The notes under the pieces were generated by a model. That model was not told the DNA's origin. It saw only the letters and a list, made by a program, of their open reading frames with translations, and did no database searches. Below, in pieces: positions 17,172 to 28,888 of a stretch of DNA of 64,000 bases. A program made the translations under genes and the position numbers. Source of the stretch: Pseudomonas fluorescens (lineage in GTDB: Bacteria > Pseudomonadota > Gammaproteobacteria > Pseudomonadales > Pseudomonadaceae); contig NZ_CP012830.1 in NCBI RefSeq assembly GCF_001307155.1, positions 3,470,501 to 3,534,500 of the forward strand, written 5' to 3'. Position 1 is the first letter of the stretch. Each line of letters begins with the position of its first letter.

Positions 17172-17211
17172 GCGGGCGGTGGATGTCAGGTGCTTTTTTG
17201 TAGGCGAAAAA

Positions 17212-17236
17212 AAAGGCCTTGCTAAGCAAGACCTTT
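17212..17236 (-). terminator. tRNA-Leu terminator
   Basis: On the minus strand an 11-bp stem (AAAGGTCTTGC pairing GCAAGGCCTTT with one G-U) is followed by a run of T. It starts 9 bases beyond the tRNA 3' end. Confidence 0.75.
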
Positions 17237-17244
17237 CTTAATTT

Positions 17245-17329
17245 TGGTGCCCCGAGGGAGACTCGAACTCCCACTCCTTTCGAAAACGGATTTTGAATCC
17301 GCCGCGTCTACCAATTCCGCCATCAGGGC
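17245..17329 (-). tRNA. tRNA-Leu (anticodon CAA)
   Basis: 85 nt, with the long variable arm of a class II tRNA. Acceptor stem GCCCTGA pairs with TCGGGGC (one G-U), the anticodon loop is ATTCAAAAT with CAA reading UUG codons, the T-arm is GGGAGTTCGAGTCTCCC and CCA is encoded at 17245-17247. Its 3' end is the likely attachment site of the island to its left. Confidence 0.95.
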
Positions 17330-17436
17330 TCAATGGCGGCGAAGTATAGAGATGAGATAACCGTCGGTCAATCAGGTACATGGAGAATTTTCACTATTTC
17401 CGCTAGACTTCCCGGCCCTGCTAGACGAACCCCATC

Positions 17437-19616
<2,180 letters not shown>

Positions 19617-19659
19617 GTTTTCTGACCCCAAGATTCAACATTTGCAACTGGAGTGCTAA

Positions 19660-19995
19660 ATGAGCTTTTTTATCTCTAATGCCATGGCTGATGCTGGTGC
19701 CCCTGCGGCAGGCCCAATGGGCGGCGGCTTTGAGTGGATTTTCCTGGTCGGCTTTCTGGTCATCTTCTACCTGATGATCTGGCGTCCACAGGCCAAGCGC
19801 GCCAAAGAGCAGAAGAACCTGCTGAGCAGCCTGCAGAAAGGCGACGAAGTTGTGACCACCGGTGGTATCGCCGGCAAGATCACTAAAGTGGCAGATGATT
19901 TCGTTGTTCTGGAAGTTTCCGACACTGTCGAAATGAAATTCCAAAAGGGCGCCATTGCCGCCACGCTGCCAAAAGGCACGCTAAAAGCGATCTAA
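19660..19995 (+). CDS. yajC: Sec translocase accessory subunit YajC
   Basis: 111 aa inner-membrane protein associated with SecDF. One membrane helix (FEWIFLVGFLVIFYLMIW, about residues 23-42) followed by the conserved RPQAKRAKEQKNLLSSLQKGDEVVT-type cytoplasmic domain (TGGIAGKI). Good AGTGCTAA spacing after a GGAG. Immediately precedes secD. Confidence 0.96.
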   Translation: MSFFISNAMADAGAPAAGPMGGGFEWIFLVGFLVIFYLMIWRPQAKRAKEQKNLLSSLQKGDEVVTTGGIAGKITKVADDFVVLEVSDTVEMKFQKGAIAATLPKGTLKAI

Positions 19996-20017
19996 GTTTC
20001 AACTTCTACTCAATCGA

Positions 20018-20039
20018 CGGGGCGCGCAAGGCGCCCCGC
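20018..20039 (+). other. Intercistronic GC hairpin between yajC and secD
   Basis: GGGGCG and CGCCCC pair around CGCAAGG. There is no T-run, so it may protect or slow RNA rather than terminate. Confidence 0.4.
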
Positions 20040-20058
20040 GTCATAAGCGGGCGGCGTG

Positions 20059-21927
20059 ATGCTGAACAAATACCCTCTGTGGAAATACATTCTGATCCTG
20101 GCGGTGCTGGCGGTCGGTCTGATTTATTCCGCTCCCAATCTTTATCCTGACGATCCGGCCATTCAGGTCAGCGGTGCAAGCACTGCGCTGCAGGTCAATC
20201 AGGCTGATCTGGATCGTGTAAGCAAAGCGCTCAACGATGCCGGGATCAACGTCAAGGCGGCCACTCTTTCGGCCAATGGCAAGGGCGGTTTGTTGCGCCT
20301 GACCAAGGCGGAAGACCAACTGCCAGCCAAAGACGTCGTGCGCAAGGCGCTGGGTGATGACTACGTCGTCGCACTGAACCTGGCACAAACGACTCCGCAA
20401 TGGCTGCGCACTGTCGGCGCGCATCCGATGAAGCTGGGTCTGGACTTGTCCGGTGGTGTGCACTTCCTGCTCGAAGTGGACATGGAAAAAGCCCTTGATG
20501 CCCGCCTGAAAGTCTACGAAGGCGACGTCAAGAGCCTGCTGCGCAAAGAGAAACTGCGCTATCGCAGCCTGCCGCAGATCAATGGCGCCATTCAGCTGGG
20601 TTTCAGTGATGAGGCTTCCCGCGAAGACGCTCGTGCGCTGATCCGCAAGAACTTCAACGATTTCGACATTGTTCCGGCCGACCTCAATGGTCAGGCGGTA
20701 CTGCGTCTGGCGATGACCCCGGCCAAGCTGGCGGAAATCCGCGAATACTCCATCAAGCAGAACTTGACCACGGTGCGTAACCGCGTCAACGAGCTGGGTG
20801 TTGCCGAACCTATCGTTCAACGTCAGGGTGCCAACCGCATCGTGGTTGAGCTGCCAGGCGTGCAAGACACTGCCGAAGCCAAGCGTATCCTCGGCAAGAC
20901 AGCTAACCTGGAGTTCCGTCTGGCGGCAGAACCTGGTGCTTCGAAAGCCACTTCCGAGACCTTCGAGTTCCGTGAGGGCAAGCGTCCTCCAGCGCAAATC
21001 GAGCGTGGCCTGATCATCACTGGCGACCAGGTAACTGACGCCAAGGCTGGTTTCGGTGAGCACGGTACGCCGGAAGTGAACATTCGTCTGGACGGTCACG
21101 GCGGTGAGCTGATGAACCGTGCGACGCGCTCCAACGTCGGTCGCAGCATGGCGGTGATCTTCATCGAGCAACGCCCGGTGACGACTTACGTCAAGCAGAT
21201 GGTCAACGGCGTCGAGAAAGACGTGCCGGTCCAGAGCTTCAAGGAAGAGAAGAAGATCATCAGCCTGGCGACCATCCAGTCGCCGCTGGGTGCTCAGTTC
21301 CGCATCACAGGCCTGAACGGTCAGGGCGAATCCTCGGAGCTGGCCTTGCTGCTGCGCGCCGGTGGTCTTGCGGCGCCGATGTACTTTGCTGAAGAGCGCA
21401 CCATCGGTCCAAGCCTGGGTGCTGACAACATCACCAAGGGTATCGATGCGTCGTTGTGGGGCATGCTGTTCGTTTCGCTGTTCATCATGGCCATCTACCG
21501 CTTCTTCGGCCTGATCGCCACGGTTGCGCTGGCGGTGAACATGGTGCTGCTGCTGGCCTTGATGTCTTTGCTGGGGGCAACGCTGACCCTGCCAGGTATC
21601 GCCGGTATCGTCTTGACCATGGGTATGGCGGTCGACGCCAACGTACTGATCTTCTCGCGGATACGTGAAGAGATCGCGGCCGGCATGACCGTGCAGCGGG
21701 CAATCAACGAAGGCTTCGGCCGGGCATTCACCGCGATTCTCGACGCCAACCTGACCACTCTGTTGGTCGGCGGCATCCTCTTTGCGATGGGCACCGGCCC
21801 GGTCAAAGGTTTCGCAGTGACCATGTCCCTCGGGATCTTTACCTCGATGTTCACGGCCATCATGGTGACCCGCGCGATGGTCAACCTGATCTTCGGCGGT
21901 CGTGACTTCAAGAAGTTGTGGATTTAA
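20059..21927 (+). CDS. secD: Protein translocase subunit SecD
   Basis: RND-type membrane protein that uses the proton gradient to complete export of Sec substrates. 622 aa. N-terminal helix (YILILAVLAVGLIYS), large periplasmic P1 region (MKLGLDLSGGVHFLLEVD is the D1 signature), and five C-terminal helices with GMAVDANVLIFSRIREE. I take the ATG at 20059 (MLNKYPLWKY); a GTG one codon earlier is in frame. Ends 9 bases before secF. Confidence 0.97.
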   Translation: MLNKYPLWKYILILAVLAVGLIYSAPNLYPDDPAIQVSGASTALQVNQADLDRVSKALNDAGINVKAATLSANGKGGLLRLTKAEDQLPAKDVVRKALGDDYVVALNLAQTTPQWLRTVGAHPMKLGLDLSGGVHFLLEVDMEKALDARLKVYEGDVKSLLRKEKLRYRSLPQINGAIQLGFSDEASREDARALIRKNFNDFDIVPADLNGQAVLRLAMTPAKLAEIREYSIKQNLTTVRNRVNELGVAEPIVQRQGANRIVVELPGVQDTAEAKRILGKTANLEFRLAAEPGASKATSETFEFREGKRPPAQIERGLIITGDQVTDAKAGFGEHGTPEVNIRLDGHGGELMNRATRSNVGRSMAVIFIEQRPVTTYVKQMVNGVEKDVPVQSFKEEKKIISLATIQSPLGAQFRITGLNGQGESSELALLLRAGGLAAPMYFAEERTIGPSLGADNITKGIDASLWGMLFVSLFIMAIYRFFGLIATVALAVNMVLLLALMSLLGATLTLPGIAGIVLTMGMAVDANVLIFSRIREEIAAGMTVQRAINEGFGRAFTAILDANLTTLLVGGILFAMGTGPVKGFAVTMSLGIFTSMFTAIMVTRAMVNLIFGGRDFKKLWI

Positions 21928-21936
21928 GGGGCTGCC

Positions 21937-22851
21937 ATGTTACGTACTATCAACTTCATGGGCGTTCGCAACGTTGCGTTCGGCGTCACATTGTTCCTTA
22001 CCGCTCTGGCGTTGTTCAGCTGCTTCCACAAGGGCATGAACTACGGTCTGGACTTCACCGGCGGTACGCTCATCGAGCTGACCTACGAGCGTCCGGCCGA
22101 CGTCTTGAAAGTTCGTTCCCAGCTGACTGAGGCGGGTTATCACGAAGCGATCGTTCAGAGCTTCGGCGCCACCACCGATTTGCTGGTGCGTATGCCTGGC
22201 GAAGACCCGCAATTGGGTCATCAGGTCGCTGAAGCGCTGCAGAAAGTCGGCGGCGACAACCCGGCTGTGGTCAAGCGCGTCGAGTTCGTCGGTCCGCAGG
22301 TCGGTGAAGAACTGCGCGACCAGGGCGGCCTCGGCATGCTGATGGCGCTGGGCGGTATCCTGATCTACCTGGCATTCCGCTTTCAGTGGAAGTTCGCGGT
22401 CGGTGCGATTGTCTCGCTGATCCACGACGTGATCGTGACCGTGGGTATCCTGTCGTTCTTCCAGATCACCTTCGACCTGACGGTGCTGGCGGCGGTACTG
22501 GCGATCATTGGTTACTCGCTCAACGACACCATCGTGGTATTCGACCGGGTTCGTGAGAACTTCCGTGTACTGCGCAAGGCCAGCCTGATCGAGAACATCA
22601 ACATCTCGACCACGCAAACCCTGCTGCGGACCATGGCGACGTCGATCTCCACCTTGCTGGCGATTGCAGCGCTGCTGTTCTTCGGTGGCGACAACCTGTT
22701 CGGCTTCTCCATTGCGCTGTTTATCGGCGTTCTGGCGGGTACTTACTCGTCGATCTACATCGCTAACGTGGTGCTGATCTGGCTGAACCTGAGCAGCGAG
22801 GACCTGATTCCTCCGGCCAATACCGAGAAGGAAGTGGACGACCGCCCTTGA
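21937..22851 (+). CDS. secF: Protein translocase subunit SecF
   Basis: Partner of SecD in the SecDF complex. 304 aa, six membrane helices, with GLDFTGGTLIEL near the N-terminus and the conserved YSLNDTIVVFDRVREN in the fourth helix region. Co-transcribed with yajC-secD; a strong terminator follows. Confidence 0.97.
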   Translation: MLRTINFMGVRNVAFGVTLFLTALALFSCFHKGMNYGLDFTGGTLIELTYERPADVLKVRSQLTEAGYHEAIVQSFGATTDLLVRMPGEDPQLGHQVAEALQKVGGDNPAVVKRVEFVGPQVGEELRDQGGLGMLMALGGILIYLAFRFQWKFAVGAIVSLIHDVIVTVGILSFFQITFDLTVLAAVLAIIGYSLNDTIVVFDRVRENFRVLRKASLIENINISTTQTLLRTMATSISTLLAIAALLFFGGDNLFGFSIALFIGVLAGTYSSIYIANVVLIWLNLSSEDLIPPANTEKEVDDRP

Positions 22852-22878
22852 GGCGTTATTTCCTCTCGTTATAACCAG

Positions 22879-22910
22879 AAGGCGCGAGTATTGAACTCGC
22901 GCCTTTTTTT
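22879..22910 (+). terminator. Terminator of the queA-secF operon
   Basis: AAGGCGCGAGT and ACTCGCGCCTT form an 11-bp perfect stem around ATTGA, followed by seven T. Confidence 0.9.
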
Positions 22911-22969
22911 ATGCTCCAAGATTGGGAGAAGCGCGGGCATGTCCCGCATGTGATGGTCAGGAGGTTCAT

Positions 22970-23524
22970 GTGAACAAGTCGTTACTGGTTGGTGCGGTAT
23001 TGGGTGCTGTCGGTGTGACTGCCGGAGGCGCTGTTGCCACCTACAGCCTGGTAAAAAGCGGCGGACCTGAGTATGCGCAAGTACTGGCAGTAGAGCCGGT
23101 CAAAACACAGATCAAGACTCCGCGTGAAGTGTGCAGGGATGTACCGGTTACCCGGCAGGCGCCGGTGAAAGACCAGCATCAGATCCTCGGTACGGTGATC
23201 GGTGCGGTCGGCGGTGGTTTGTTGGGCAACATGGTCGGTGGCGGTAATGGCAAGAAGCTCGCCACGGTCGCCGGTGCAGTTGGGGGCGGTTACGCGGGTA
23301 ACAAGGTGCAGGAAGGCATGCAGGAGCGTGATACCACCACCACAATGCAAAGGCGTTGCGAGACAGTCAATGACGTCAGCGACAAGCTCGTAGGCTATGA
23401 CGTTCGGTATTCGCTGGGCGGCAAGGAAGGCAAAGTGCGGATGGATCGTGATCCGGGCAACCAGATCCCGGTCGACAAGGACGGTCATCTGATCCTGGGA
23501 CAGAACCAGCCTGCTCAAAAATAA
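22970..23524 (+). CDS. Glycine-zipper 2TM domain protein
   Basis: 184 aa envelope protein. An N-terminal hydrophobic segment (LLVGAVLGAVGVTAGGAVATYSL) is a signal anchor; the middle holds a glycine zipper (GTVIGAVGGGLLGNMVGGGNG and VAGAVGGGYAGNKVQ), as in the Rick_17kDa/SlyB-like outer-membrane proteins, and the C-terminus is a small beta domain (VGYDVRYSLGGKEG). GTG at 22970 is chosen because AGGAGG ends 5 bases before it; the nearby ATG (22968) is out of frame. Monocistronic between two terminators. Confidence 0.8.
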   Translation: MNKSLLVGAVLGAVGVTAGGAVATYSLVKSGGPEYAQVLAVEPVKTQIKTPREVCRDVPVTRQAPVKDQHQILGTVIGAVGGGLLGNMVGGGNGKKLATVAGAVGGGYAGNKVQEGMQERDTTTTMQRRCETVNDVSDKLVGYDVRYSLGGKEGKVRMDRDPGNQIPVDKDGHLILGQNQPAQK

Positions 23525-23541
23525 GCTGAATTGCAGGCATA

Positions 23542-23569
23542 AAAAAAGCACCCCGAAGGGTGCTTTTTT
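23542..23569. terminator. Bidirectional terminator between glycine-zipper gene and suhB
   Basis: AAAAAAGCACCC and GGGTGCTTTTTT pair perfectly around CGAA. It serves both converging genes. Confidence 0.9.
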
Positions 23570-23580
23570 GTGCCTGGCGT

Positions 23581-24399
23581 TTAGCGTTTCAGCGAGGCTG
23601 GCAGGTGCGGCTGGATGGCCGTCAGTACTGCTTTGAAGCATTTGGTGTTACCGGCAACGATGTGGCCTTTTTCAAGGAAGTCGTGACCGCCGGTGAAGTC
23701 GCTCACCAGACCGCCAGCTTCCTGGATCAGCAGGGCGCCTGCAGCCATGTCCCACTCGGACAGGCCCGACTCCCAGAAGGCGTCGAAACGGCCGGCAGCT
23801 ACATAAGCCAGGTCCAGGCTCGCTGCGCCAGCGCGGCGGATGCCGGCGGTCTGGCCAACCAGGGCGCGGAACATGCCCAGGTAGTTGTCGAGGTTGTCCA
23901 TCTGATCGTCACGGAACGGGAAGCCGGTACCCAGCAGGGCGCCGTCCAGGCTGGTGCGACCGCTGACGCGCAGGCGACGACCGTTCAGTTGAGCGCCACG
24001 ACCACGGCTGGCGGTGAATTCTTCCTGGCGAACCGGGTCCAGAACCACTGCGTGTTCCAGGCGACCGCGGTATTTGCAGGCGATGCTGACAGCGAAGTGA
24101 GGAATGCCGCGCAGGAAGTTGGTGGTGCCGTCCAGTGGGTCGATGATCCACAGGTATTCTTCGCCTTCGATCCCGTTGCCTGCGTGCATGCCGGTCTCTT
24201 CACCCATGATCGAATGATTTGGGTAAGCCTTGCGCAGCGCGTCGATGATTTTCTGTTCGGCAGCGCGATCCACTTCGGACACGTAGTCCTTGGCGTCTTT
24301 TTCGTCGACCTTGATGGTATCCAGGCGCTCGATGGAGCGGAAAATCAATTCACTGGCGCTGCGGGCGGCGCGCAGCGCGATATTCAGCATGGGCTGCAT
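23581..24399 (-). CDS. suhB: Inositol-1-monophosphatase family protein
   Basis: 272 aa. Mg2+-dependent phosphatase; SuhB also takes part in rRNA antitermination complexes in enterobacteria. Metal-site motifs are clear: GEE (in SIMGEETG), WIIDPLDGTTNF and WDMAAGALLIQEAGG. Divergent from trmJ, with a 146-bp shared promoter region. Confidence 0.95.
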   Translation of the reverse strand: MQPMLNIALRAARSASELIFRSIERLDTIKVDEKDAKDYVSEVDRAAEQKIIDALRKAYPNHSIMGEETGMHAGNGIEGEEYLWIIDPLDGTTNFLRGIPHFAVSIACKYRGRLEHAVVLDPVRQEEFTASRGRGAQLNGRRLRVSGRTSLDGALLGTGFPFRDDQMDNLDNYLGMFRALVGQTAGIRRAGAASLDLAYVAAGRFDAFWESGLSEWDMAAGALLIQEAGGLVSDFTGGHDFLEKGHIVAGNTKCFKAVLTAIQPHLPASLKR

Positions 24400-24545
24400 G
24401 GATGTGTCACCTAAGGTTGTTAAAGAAAGCCGAGCATTCTATCAGAAAGTTTCTACAGGTGAAGGTCGACGTTCGCTTTCATAGCTTAACGGTAGGATGA
24501 ACTGTAAGATTTGCTCCCTAATTTCCCTGTCAGAGAGCGCCTCCT

Positions 24546-25316
24546 TTGCTGCAGAACATTCGTGTCGTCCTGGTCAATACCAGCCATCCGGGGAATATCG
24601 GCGGGGCTGCGCGTGCCATGAAGAACATGGGGCTGTCGCGACTGGTGCTGGTCGAGCCGCGGTTGTTCCCGCACCACGAAGCCGATGCGCGAGCTTCCGG
24701 TGCCGGTGACATCCTGGAAAACGCCCAAGTCGTCGCCACGCTGGAAGATGCGCTGGTCGGTTGCAACCTGGTGCTGGGCACCAGTGCGCGTGACCGTCGT
24801 ATCCCTTGGCCGCTGCTCGATCCCCGTGAATGCGGGACGAAGGTGGTTGAGGAGGCAGCGCAAGGTGCTGAGATTGCTTTGGTCTTTGGTCGTGAAGATT
24901 CCGGCCTGACCAATGAAGAGCTGCAGCGATGTCATTATCACGTGCACATCCCATCAGACCCTGAGTTCAGTTCGCTGAACCTTGGGGCGGCGGTGCAGGT
25001 GTTGAGCTATGAAGTGCGCATGTCCTGGCTGGCGGCCCAAGGTCAGCCAAGCAAGATCGAGAAGGAAGAAGTGGCGTCGACCAAGAGTGGCGAGCTGGCG
25101 ACCATGGATGAGCTTGAGCGATTCTATGAGCACCTGGAGCAGACACTGGTGGCCATCGAATTTCTCGATCCGGAAAAACCGCGGCACTTGATGGCGCGCC
25201 TGCGTCGGTTGTACGGACGAAGCTCGGTCAGCCGGGCTGAAATGAATATTTTGCGTGGCATCCTCACGGAAACCCAAAAAGCGGCCCGTGGTGAGCTTCT
25301 TAAACGGAAGGATTAA
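24546..25316 (+). CDS. trmJ: tRNA (cytidine/uridine-2'-O-)-methyltransferase TrmJ
   Basis: SPOUT-family enzyme that 2'-O-methylates position 32 of tRNAs. 256 aa with [20 protein letters not shown] at the N-terminus, [13 protein letters not shown] and [22 protein letters not shown] (SAM knot). The only start that keeps the conserved N-terminus is a TTG at 24546, shortly after a GAGAGCGCC stretch. Stop shares one base with the cysE start (TAATG). Confidence 0.95.
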   Translation: MLQNIRVVLVNTSHPGNIGGAARAMKNMGLSRLVLVEPRLFPHHEADARASGAGDILENAQVVATLEDALVGCNLVLGTSARDRRIPWPLLDPRECGTKVVEEAAQGAEIALVFGREDSGLTNEELQRCHYHVHIPSDPEFSSLNLGAAVQVLSYEVRMSWLAAQGQPSKIEKEEVASTKSGELATMDELERFYEHLEQTLVAIEFLDPEKPRHLMARLRRLYGRSSVSRAEMNILRGILTETQKAARGELLKRKD

Positions 25317-26095
25317 TGATGTTCGAGCGTTTGCGTGAAGATATCCAGAGCGTTTTCCACCGTGACCCGGCGGCACGTAATGCGTTTGAGGTGTTGACCT
25401 GCTACCCCGGCATGCACGCCATCTGGATTCATCGACTGTCTGCTGCTCTGTGGGGCATGGGCTGGAAATGGCTGGCGCGGTTGGTATCGAACTTCGGCCG
25501 CTGGTTGACCGGGATCGAGATTCATCCGGGCGCCAAGGTCGGTCGTCGCTTCTTTATTGACCACGGCATGGGCATTGTCATCGGTGAAACCGCCGAGATC
25601 GGCAATGACGTGACGCTGTATCAGGGCGTGACCCTCGGCGGTACCAGCTGGAACAAAGGCAAGCGCCACCCGACGCTGGAAGATGGCGTAGTGGTAGGGG
25701 CAGGCGCCAAGGTGTTGGGGCCGTTCACCGTGGGGGCGGGGGCCAAGGTGGGCTCCAATGCGGTGGTGACCAAGGCTGTGCCGGCGGGGGCGACAGTGGT
25801 CGGAATTCCGGGGCGGATTATCGTCAAGTCCGATGATGAGCTGGAAGCCAGGCGCAAGGCCATGGCCGAGAAGATTGGTTTTGATGCCTACGGCGTCAGT
25901 GAAGACATGCCGGACCCGGTGGCGCGTGCCATCGGTCAGTTGCTGGATCACTTGCAAGCGGTCGATGGTCGACTGGAAGGCATGTGCGGCGCGCTCAAGG
26001 ACCTGGGCAGCCCTTACTGTGCCAAGGACTTGCCTGAGCTGCGCGAAGAAGACTTCGCCTGCGTCAAAGGCAAAGATGAAAGCCAGGCCAGCTAA
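25316..26095 (+). CDS. cysE: Serine O-acetyltransferase
   Basis: Acetylates serine with acetyl-CoA, the first step of cysteine synthesis. 259 aa: N-terminal helical domain, then a left-handed beta-helix of hexapeptide repeats ([52 protein letters not shown]). Catalytic His in [10 protein letters not shown]. Start is ATG 25316 or the adjacent ATG 25319. Placement just before isc links cysteine supply with the sulfur donor for Fe-S assembly, as in many gammaproteobacteria. Confidence 0.95.
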   Translation: MMFERLREDIQSVFHRDPAARNAFEVLTCYPGMHAIWIHRLSAALWGMGWKWLARLVSNFGRWLTGIEIHPGAKVGRRFFIDHGMGIVIGETAEIGNDVTLYQGVTLGGTSWNKGKRHPTLEDGVVVGAGAKVLGPFTVGAGAKVGSNAVVTKAVPAGATVVGIPGRIIVKSDDELEARRKAMAEKIGFDAYGVSEDMPDPVARAIGQLLDHLQAVDGRLEGMCGALKDLGSPYCAKDLPELREEDFACVKGKDESQAS

Positions 26096-26192
26096 CGACT
26101 CCGCATGGGGGCGCAATCAGGCAATGGTGCGGCGTTGAGCGGTGTGCCATTAGGTGGCAGATCCTGCTATAGTGCGCGCGCTCTTTTGCGGG

Positions 26193-26216
26193 TAAACCTG
26201 ACTAAAGTACTAGGTC
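26193..26216. promoter_or_regulatory. Candidate IscR type 1 site (upstream)
   Basis: AACCTGACTAAAGTACTAGGTCT has the ACCTGACTAAA...TAGGT dyad expected of a [2Fe-2S]-IscR site. It sits 30 bases upstream of the second site that overlaps the promoter. Confidence 0.5.
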
Positions 26217-26220
26217 TTAT

Positions 26221-26253
26221 AGTTGACTTGAATACTCGGGAATTGCATACTCG
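26221..26253 (+). promoter_or_regulatory. isc operon promoter overlapping an IscR site
   Basis: -35 TTGACT (26223-26228), 17-bp spacer, -10 CATACT (26246-26251). The same stretch, ATAGTTGACTTGAATACTCG followed by GGAATTGCATACT, closely follows the E. coli iscR operator layout, so holo-IscR would cover the -35 and repress its own operon. Confidence 0.7.
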
Positions 26254-26284
26254 CCCCCATCCCGTAACTCCGTGGTAATTGTCC

Positions 26285-26776
26285 ATGCGACTGACTACAA
26301 AAGGCCGATACGCTGTCACCGCCATGCTTGACCTGGCGTTGCACGCGCAACATGGCCCGGTGTCCCTGGCCGATATCTCTGAGCGCCAAGGCATTTCCCT
26401 GTCCTACCTCGAACAGCTCTTCGCCAAATTGCGCCGCAGCAATCTGGTTTCCAGTGTCCGTGGACCAGGCGGTGGCTACCAGCTATCGCGTGACATGCAG
26501 GGCATCCAGGTCGCTCAGGTGATCGATGCGGTAAACGAATCGGTCGATGCAACCAAATGCCAGGGGCTGGGTGATTGCCATGGCGGCGACACCTGCCTGA
26601 CCCACCATTTGTGGTGTGATCTGAGCCTGCAAATCCACGAATTTCTGAGCGGTATCAGCTTGGCTGACCTTGTCACTCGCCGTGAAGTGCAAGAAGTAGC
26701 CCAGCGTCAGGACCAGCGTCGTTGCAACAGCAAGGCGTCGCGTCTGGACAAGATTGAAGCGTCCGCCGTCGAATGA
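26285..26776 (+). CDS. iscR: Fe-S cluster-responsive regulator IscR
   Basis: 163 aa Rrf2-family winged-helix repressor. The HTH ([19 protein letters not shown]) and wing ([10 protein letters not shown]) are followed by cluster ligands Cys92, Cys98, Cys104 and His107, exactly the E. coli numbering. ATG 26285 gives the standard [11 protein letters not shown] start; a TTG two codons earlier is not needed. First gene of the isc operon, preceded by two probable IscR sites. Confidence 0.97.
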   Translation: MRLTTKGRYAVTAMLDLALHAQHGPVSLADISERQGISLSYLEQLFAKLRRSNLVSSVRGPGGGYQLSRDMQGIQVAQVIDAVNESVDATKCQGLGDCHGGDTCLTHHLWCDLSLQIHEFLSGISLADLVTRREVQEVAQRQDQRRCNSKASRLDKIEASAVE

Positions 26777-26826
26777 CAGCCAAAGAGCTAGCGGCACGCC
26801 AGCCAGCCTGAATTAGGAGAGAGTCC

Positions 26827-28041
26827 ATGAAATTGCCGATTTACCTTGATTACTCTGCGACCACCCCGGTTGATCCGCGTGTCGCGCAAAAGATGAGTGA
26901 ATGCCTGCTGGTCGACGGAAACTTCGGTAACCCGGCGTCCCGCTCCCACGTGTTCGGCTGGAAAGCCGAAGAATCGGTCGAAAACGCTCGCCGCCAGGTC
27001 GCCGACCTGGTCAACGCCGACCCGCGTGAAATCGTCTGGACCTCCGGTGCCACCGAGTCCGACAACCTGGCAATCAAGGGTGTCGCGCATTTCTATGGCA
27101 CCAAAGGCAAGCACCTGATCACCACCAAGATCGAACACAAGGCGGTCCTCGACACCATGCGCCAACTGGAGCGCGAAGGTTTCGAAGTCACCTACCTCGA
27201 TCCTCGTGAAGACGGTCTGGTAACGCCTGAGATGATCGAAGCCGCGCTGCGCGATGACACCATCCTGGTGTCGGTCATGCACGTGAACAACGAAATCGGC
27301 ACCATCAACGACATCGCAGCCATCGGCGAACTGACCCGTTCCAAGGGCATCCTGTTCCACGTCGACGCTGCGCAGTCCACTGGCAAGGTCGAGATCGACC
27401 TGCAAAAGCTGAAAGTCGACCTGATGTCCTTCTCGGCCCACAAGACCTACGGTCCTAAAGGCATCGGCGCACTGTACGTCAGCCGCAAGCCGCGTGTTCG
27501 CCTTGAAGCGACCATGCACGGCGGCGGTCACGAGCGCGGCATGCGTTCCGGCACCCTGGCCACTCACCAGATCGTTGGCATGGGCGAAGCCTTCCGTGTA
27601 GCCAAGGAAGACATGGCTAGCGAAAACGTTCGGATCAAAGCCCTGAGCGATCGTTTCTTCAAGCAGGTCGAAGGCCTCGAAGAGCTGTACGTCAACGGCA
27701 GCCTGACCGCCCGTGTTCCGCACAACCTGAACCTGAGCTTCAACTACGTTGAGGGCGAGTCGCTGATCATGGCGCTCAAGGACCTGGCGGTATCGTCCGG
27801 TTCGGCCTGCACCTCGGCGTCGCTTGAGCCTTCGTACGTACTGCGCGCCCTGGGCCGCAACGACGAACTGGCACACAGCTCGATTCGCTTCACCTTCGGC
27901 CGCTTCACCACCGAAGAAGAAATCGATTATGCCGCGCAGAAAGTCTGCGAGGCCGTCACCAAGCTGCGCGCTCTGTCGCCGCTGTGGGACATGTACAAAG
28001 ACGGCGTCGACATTTCGAAGATCGAGTGGGCGGCACACTAA
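26827..28041 (+). CDS. iscS: Cysteine desulfurase IscS
   Basis: PLP enzyme that takes sulfur from cysteine for Fe-S clusters, tRNA thiolation and cofactors. 404 aa. PLP lysine in [14 protein letters not shown], substrate site [10 protein letters not shown], and the mobile catalytic Cys in [24 protein letters not shown] lies 7 bases before the ATG. Next to iscU in the operon. Confidence 0.98.
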   Translation: MKLPIYLDYSATTPVDPRVAQKMSECLLVDGNFGNPASRSHVFGWKAEESVENARRQVADLVNADPREIVWTSGATESDNLAIKGVAHFYGTKGKHLITTKIEHKAVLDTMRQLEREGFEVTYLDPREDGLVTPEMIEAALRDDTILVSVMHVNNEIGTINDIAAIGELTRSKGILFHVDAAQSTGKVEIDLQKLKVDLMSFSAHKTYGPKGIGALYVSRKPRVRLEATMHGGGHERGMRSGTLATHQIVGMGEAFRVAKEDMASENVRIKALSDRFFKQVEGLEELYVNGSLTARVPHNLNLSFNYVEGESLIMALKDLAVSSGSACTSASLEPSYVLRALGRNDELAHSSIRFTFGRFTTEEEIDYAAQKVCEAVTKLRALSPLWDMYKDGVDISKIEWAAH

Positions 28042-28135
28042 CGAATTAAGTCGCCGCACAGGGGCTTTGCAAGCCGGTTGAAAGGTTGGCTTGCAGGGCT
28101 CCAAGAGCGACTCTCTGATGAGTGAGGATTGAATC

Positions 28136-28522
28136 ATGGCTTACAGCGAAAAGGTCATCGACCACTACGAGAACCCGCGTAACGTCGGCAAGATGGACGC
28201 GGAAGATCCTGATGTCGGCACCGGCATGGTCGGCGCTCCAGCATGCGGCGACGTTATGCGCCTGCAAATCAAGGTCAACGAGCAAGGCATCATCGAAGAC
28301 GCCAAGTTCAAGACCTACGGCTGCGGCTCTGCCATTGCCTCCAGCTCCCTCGCTACCGAGTGGATGAAGGGCAAGACTCTGGACGAAGCAGAGACCATCA
28401 AGAACACCCAGCTGGCTGAAGAACTGGCCTTGCCGCCAGTGAAAATCCACTGCTCGGTACTCGCTGAAGACGCCATCAAGGCTGCCGTTCGCGATTACAA
28501 GCAGAAGAAAGGCTTGATCTGA
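28136..28522 (+). CDS. iscU: Fe-S cluster scaffold IscU
   Basis: 128 aa scaffold on which 2Fe-2S clusters form. The three ligand cysteines are seen in [18 protein letters not shown] and [12 protein letters not shown], and the chaperone-recognition motif LPPVK (bound by HscA) precedes the third. Operon position between iscS and iscA. Confidence 0.98.
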   Translation: MAYSEKVIDHYENPRNVGKMDAEDPDVGTGMVGAPACGDVMRLQIKVNEQGIIEDAKFKTYGCGSAIASSSLATEWMKGKTLDEAETIKNTQLAEELALPPVKIHCSVLAEDAIKAAVRDYKQKKGLI

Positions 28523-28556
28523 CTTTCAAGTATTGGCGACGAGTAAGGAGTCACCG

Positions 28557-28880
28557 ATGGCTATCAGCATGACAGAAGCGGCTGCTCAACACGTGCGACG
28601 CTCCCTCGACGGGCGCGGCAAGGGTGATGGGATTCGTCTGGGTGTTCGCACCACGGGCTGTTCCGGCCTTGCCTACGTGCTGGAGTTTGTCGATGAGGTA
28701 GGGGCCGACGATCAGGTCTTCGTCAGTCATGGCGAGAAAGTGATCATCGATCCGAAAAGCCTGGCTTACCTGGACGGCACCGAGCTCGATTTCGTCAAGG
28801 AAGGGTTGAACGAAGGCTTCAAGTTCAACAATCCCAACGTACGCGGTGAATGTGGCTGCGGCGAAAGCTTCAACATCTGA
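28557..28880 (+). CDS. iscA: Fe-S assembly A-type carrier IscA
   Basis: 107 aa carrier protein. Conserved cysteines occur in [16 protein letters not shown] and in the C-terminal [12 protein letters not shown] 28557 has TAAGGAG about 8 bases upstream; the longer open frame from 28533 starts before the Shine-Dalgarno. Confidence 0.97.
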   Translation: MAISMTEAAAQHVRRSLDGRGKGDGIRLGVRTTGCSGLAYVLEFVDEVGADDQVFVSHGEKVIIDPKSLAYLDGTELDFVKEGLNEGFKFNNPNVRGECGCGESFNI

Positions 28881-28888
28881 GGCTGCTC

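Noticed and set aside
26788..28137. 449-codon minus-strand open frame opposite iscS
   Set aside because: Shadow of iscS; composition typical of antisense frames.
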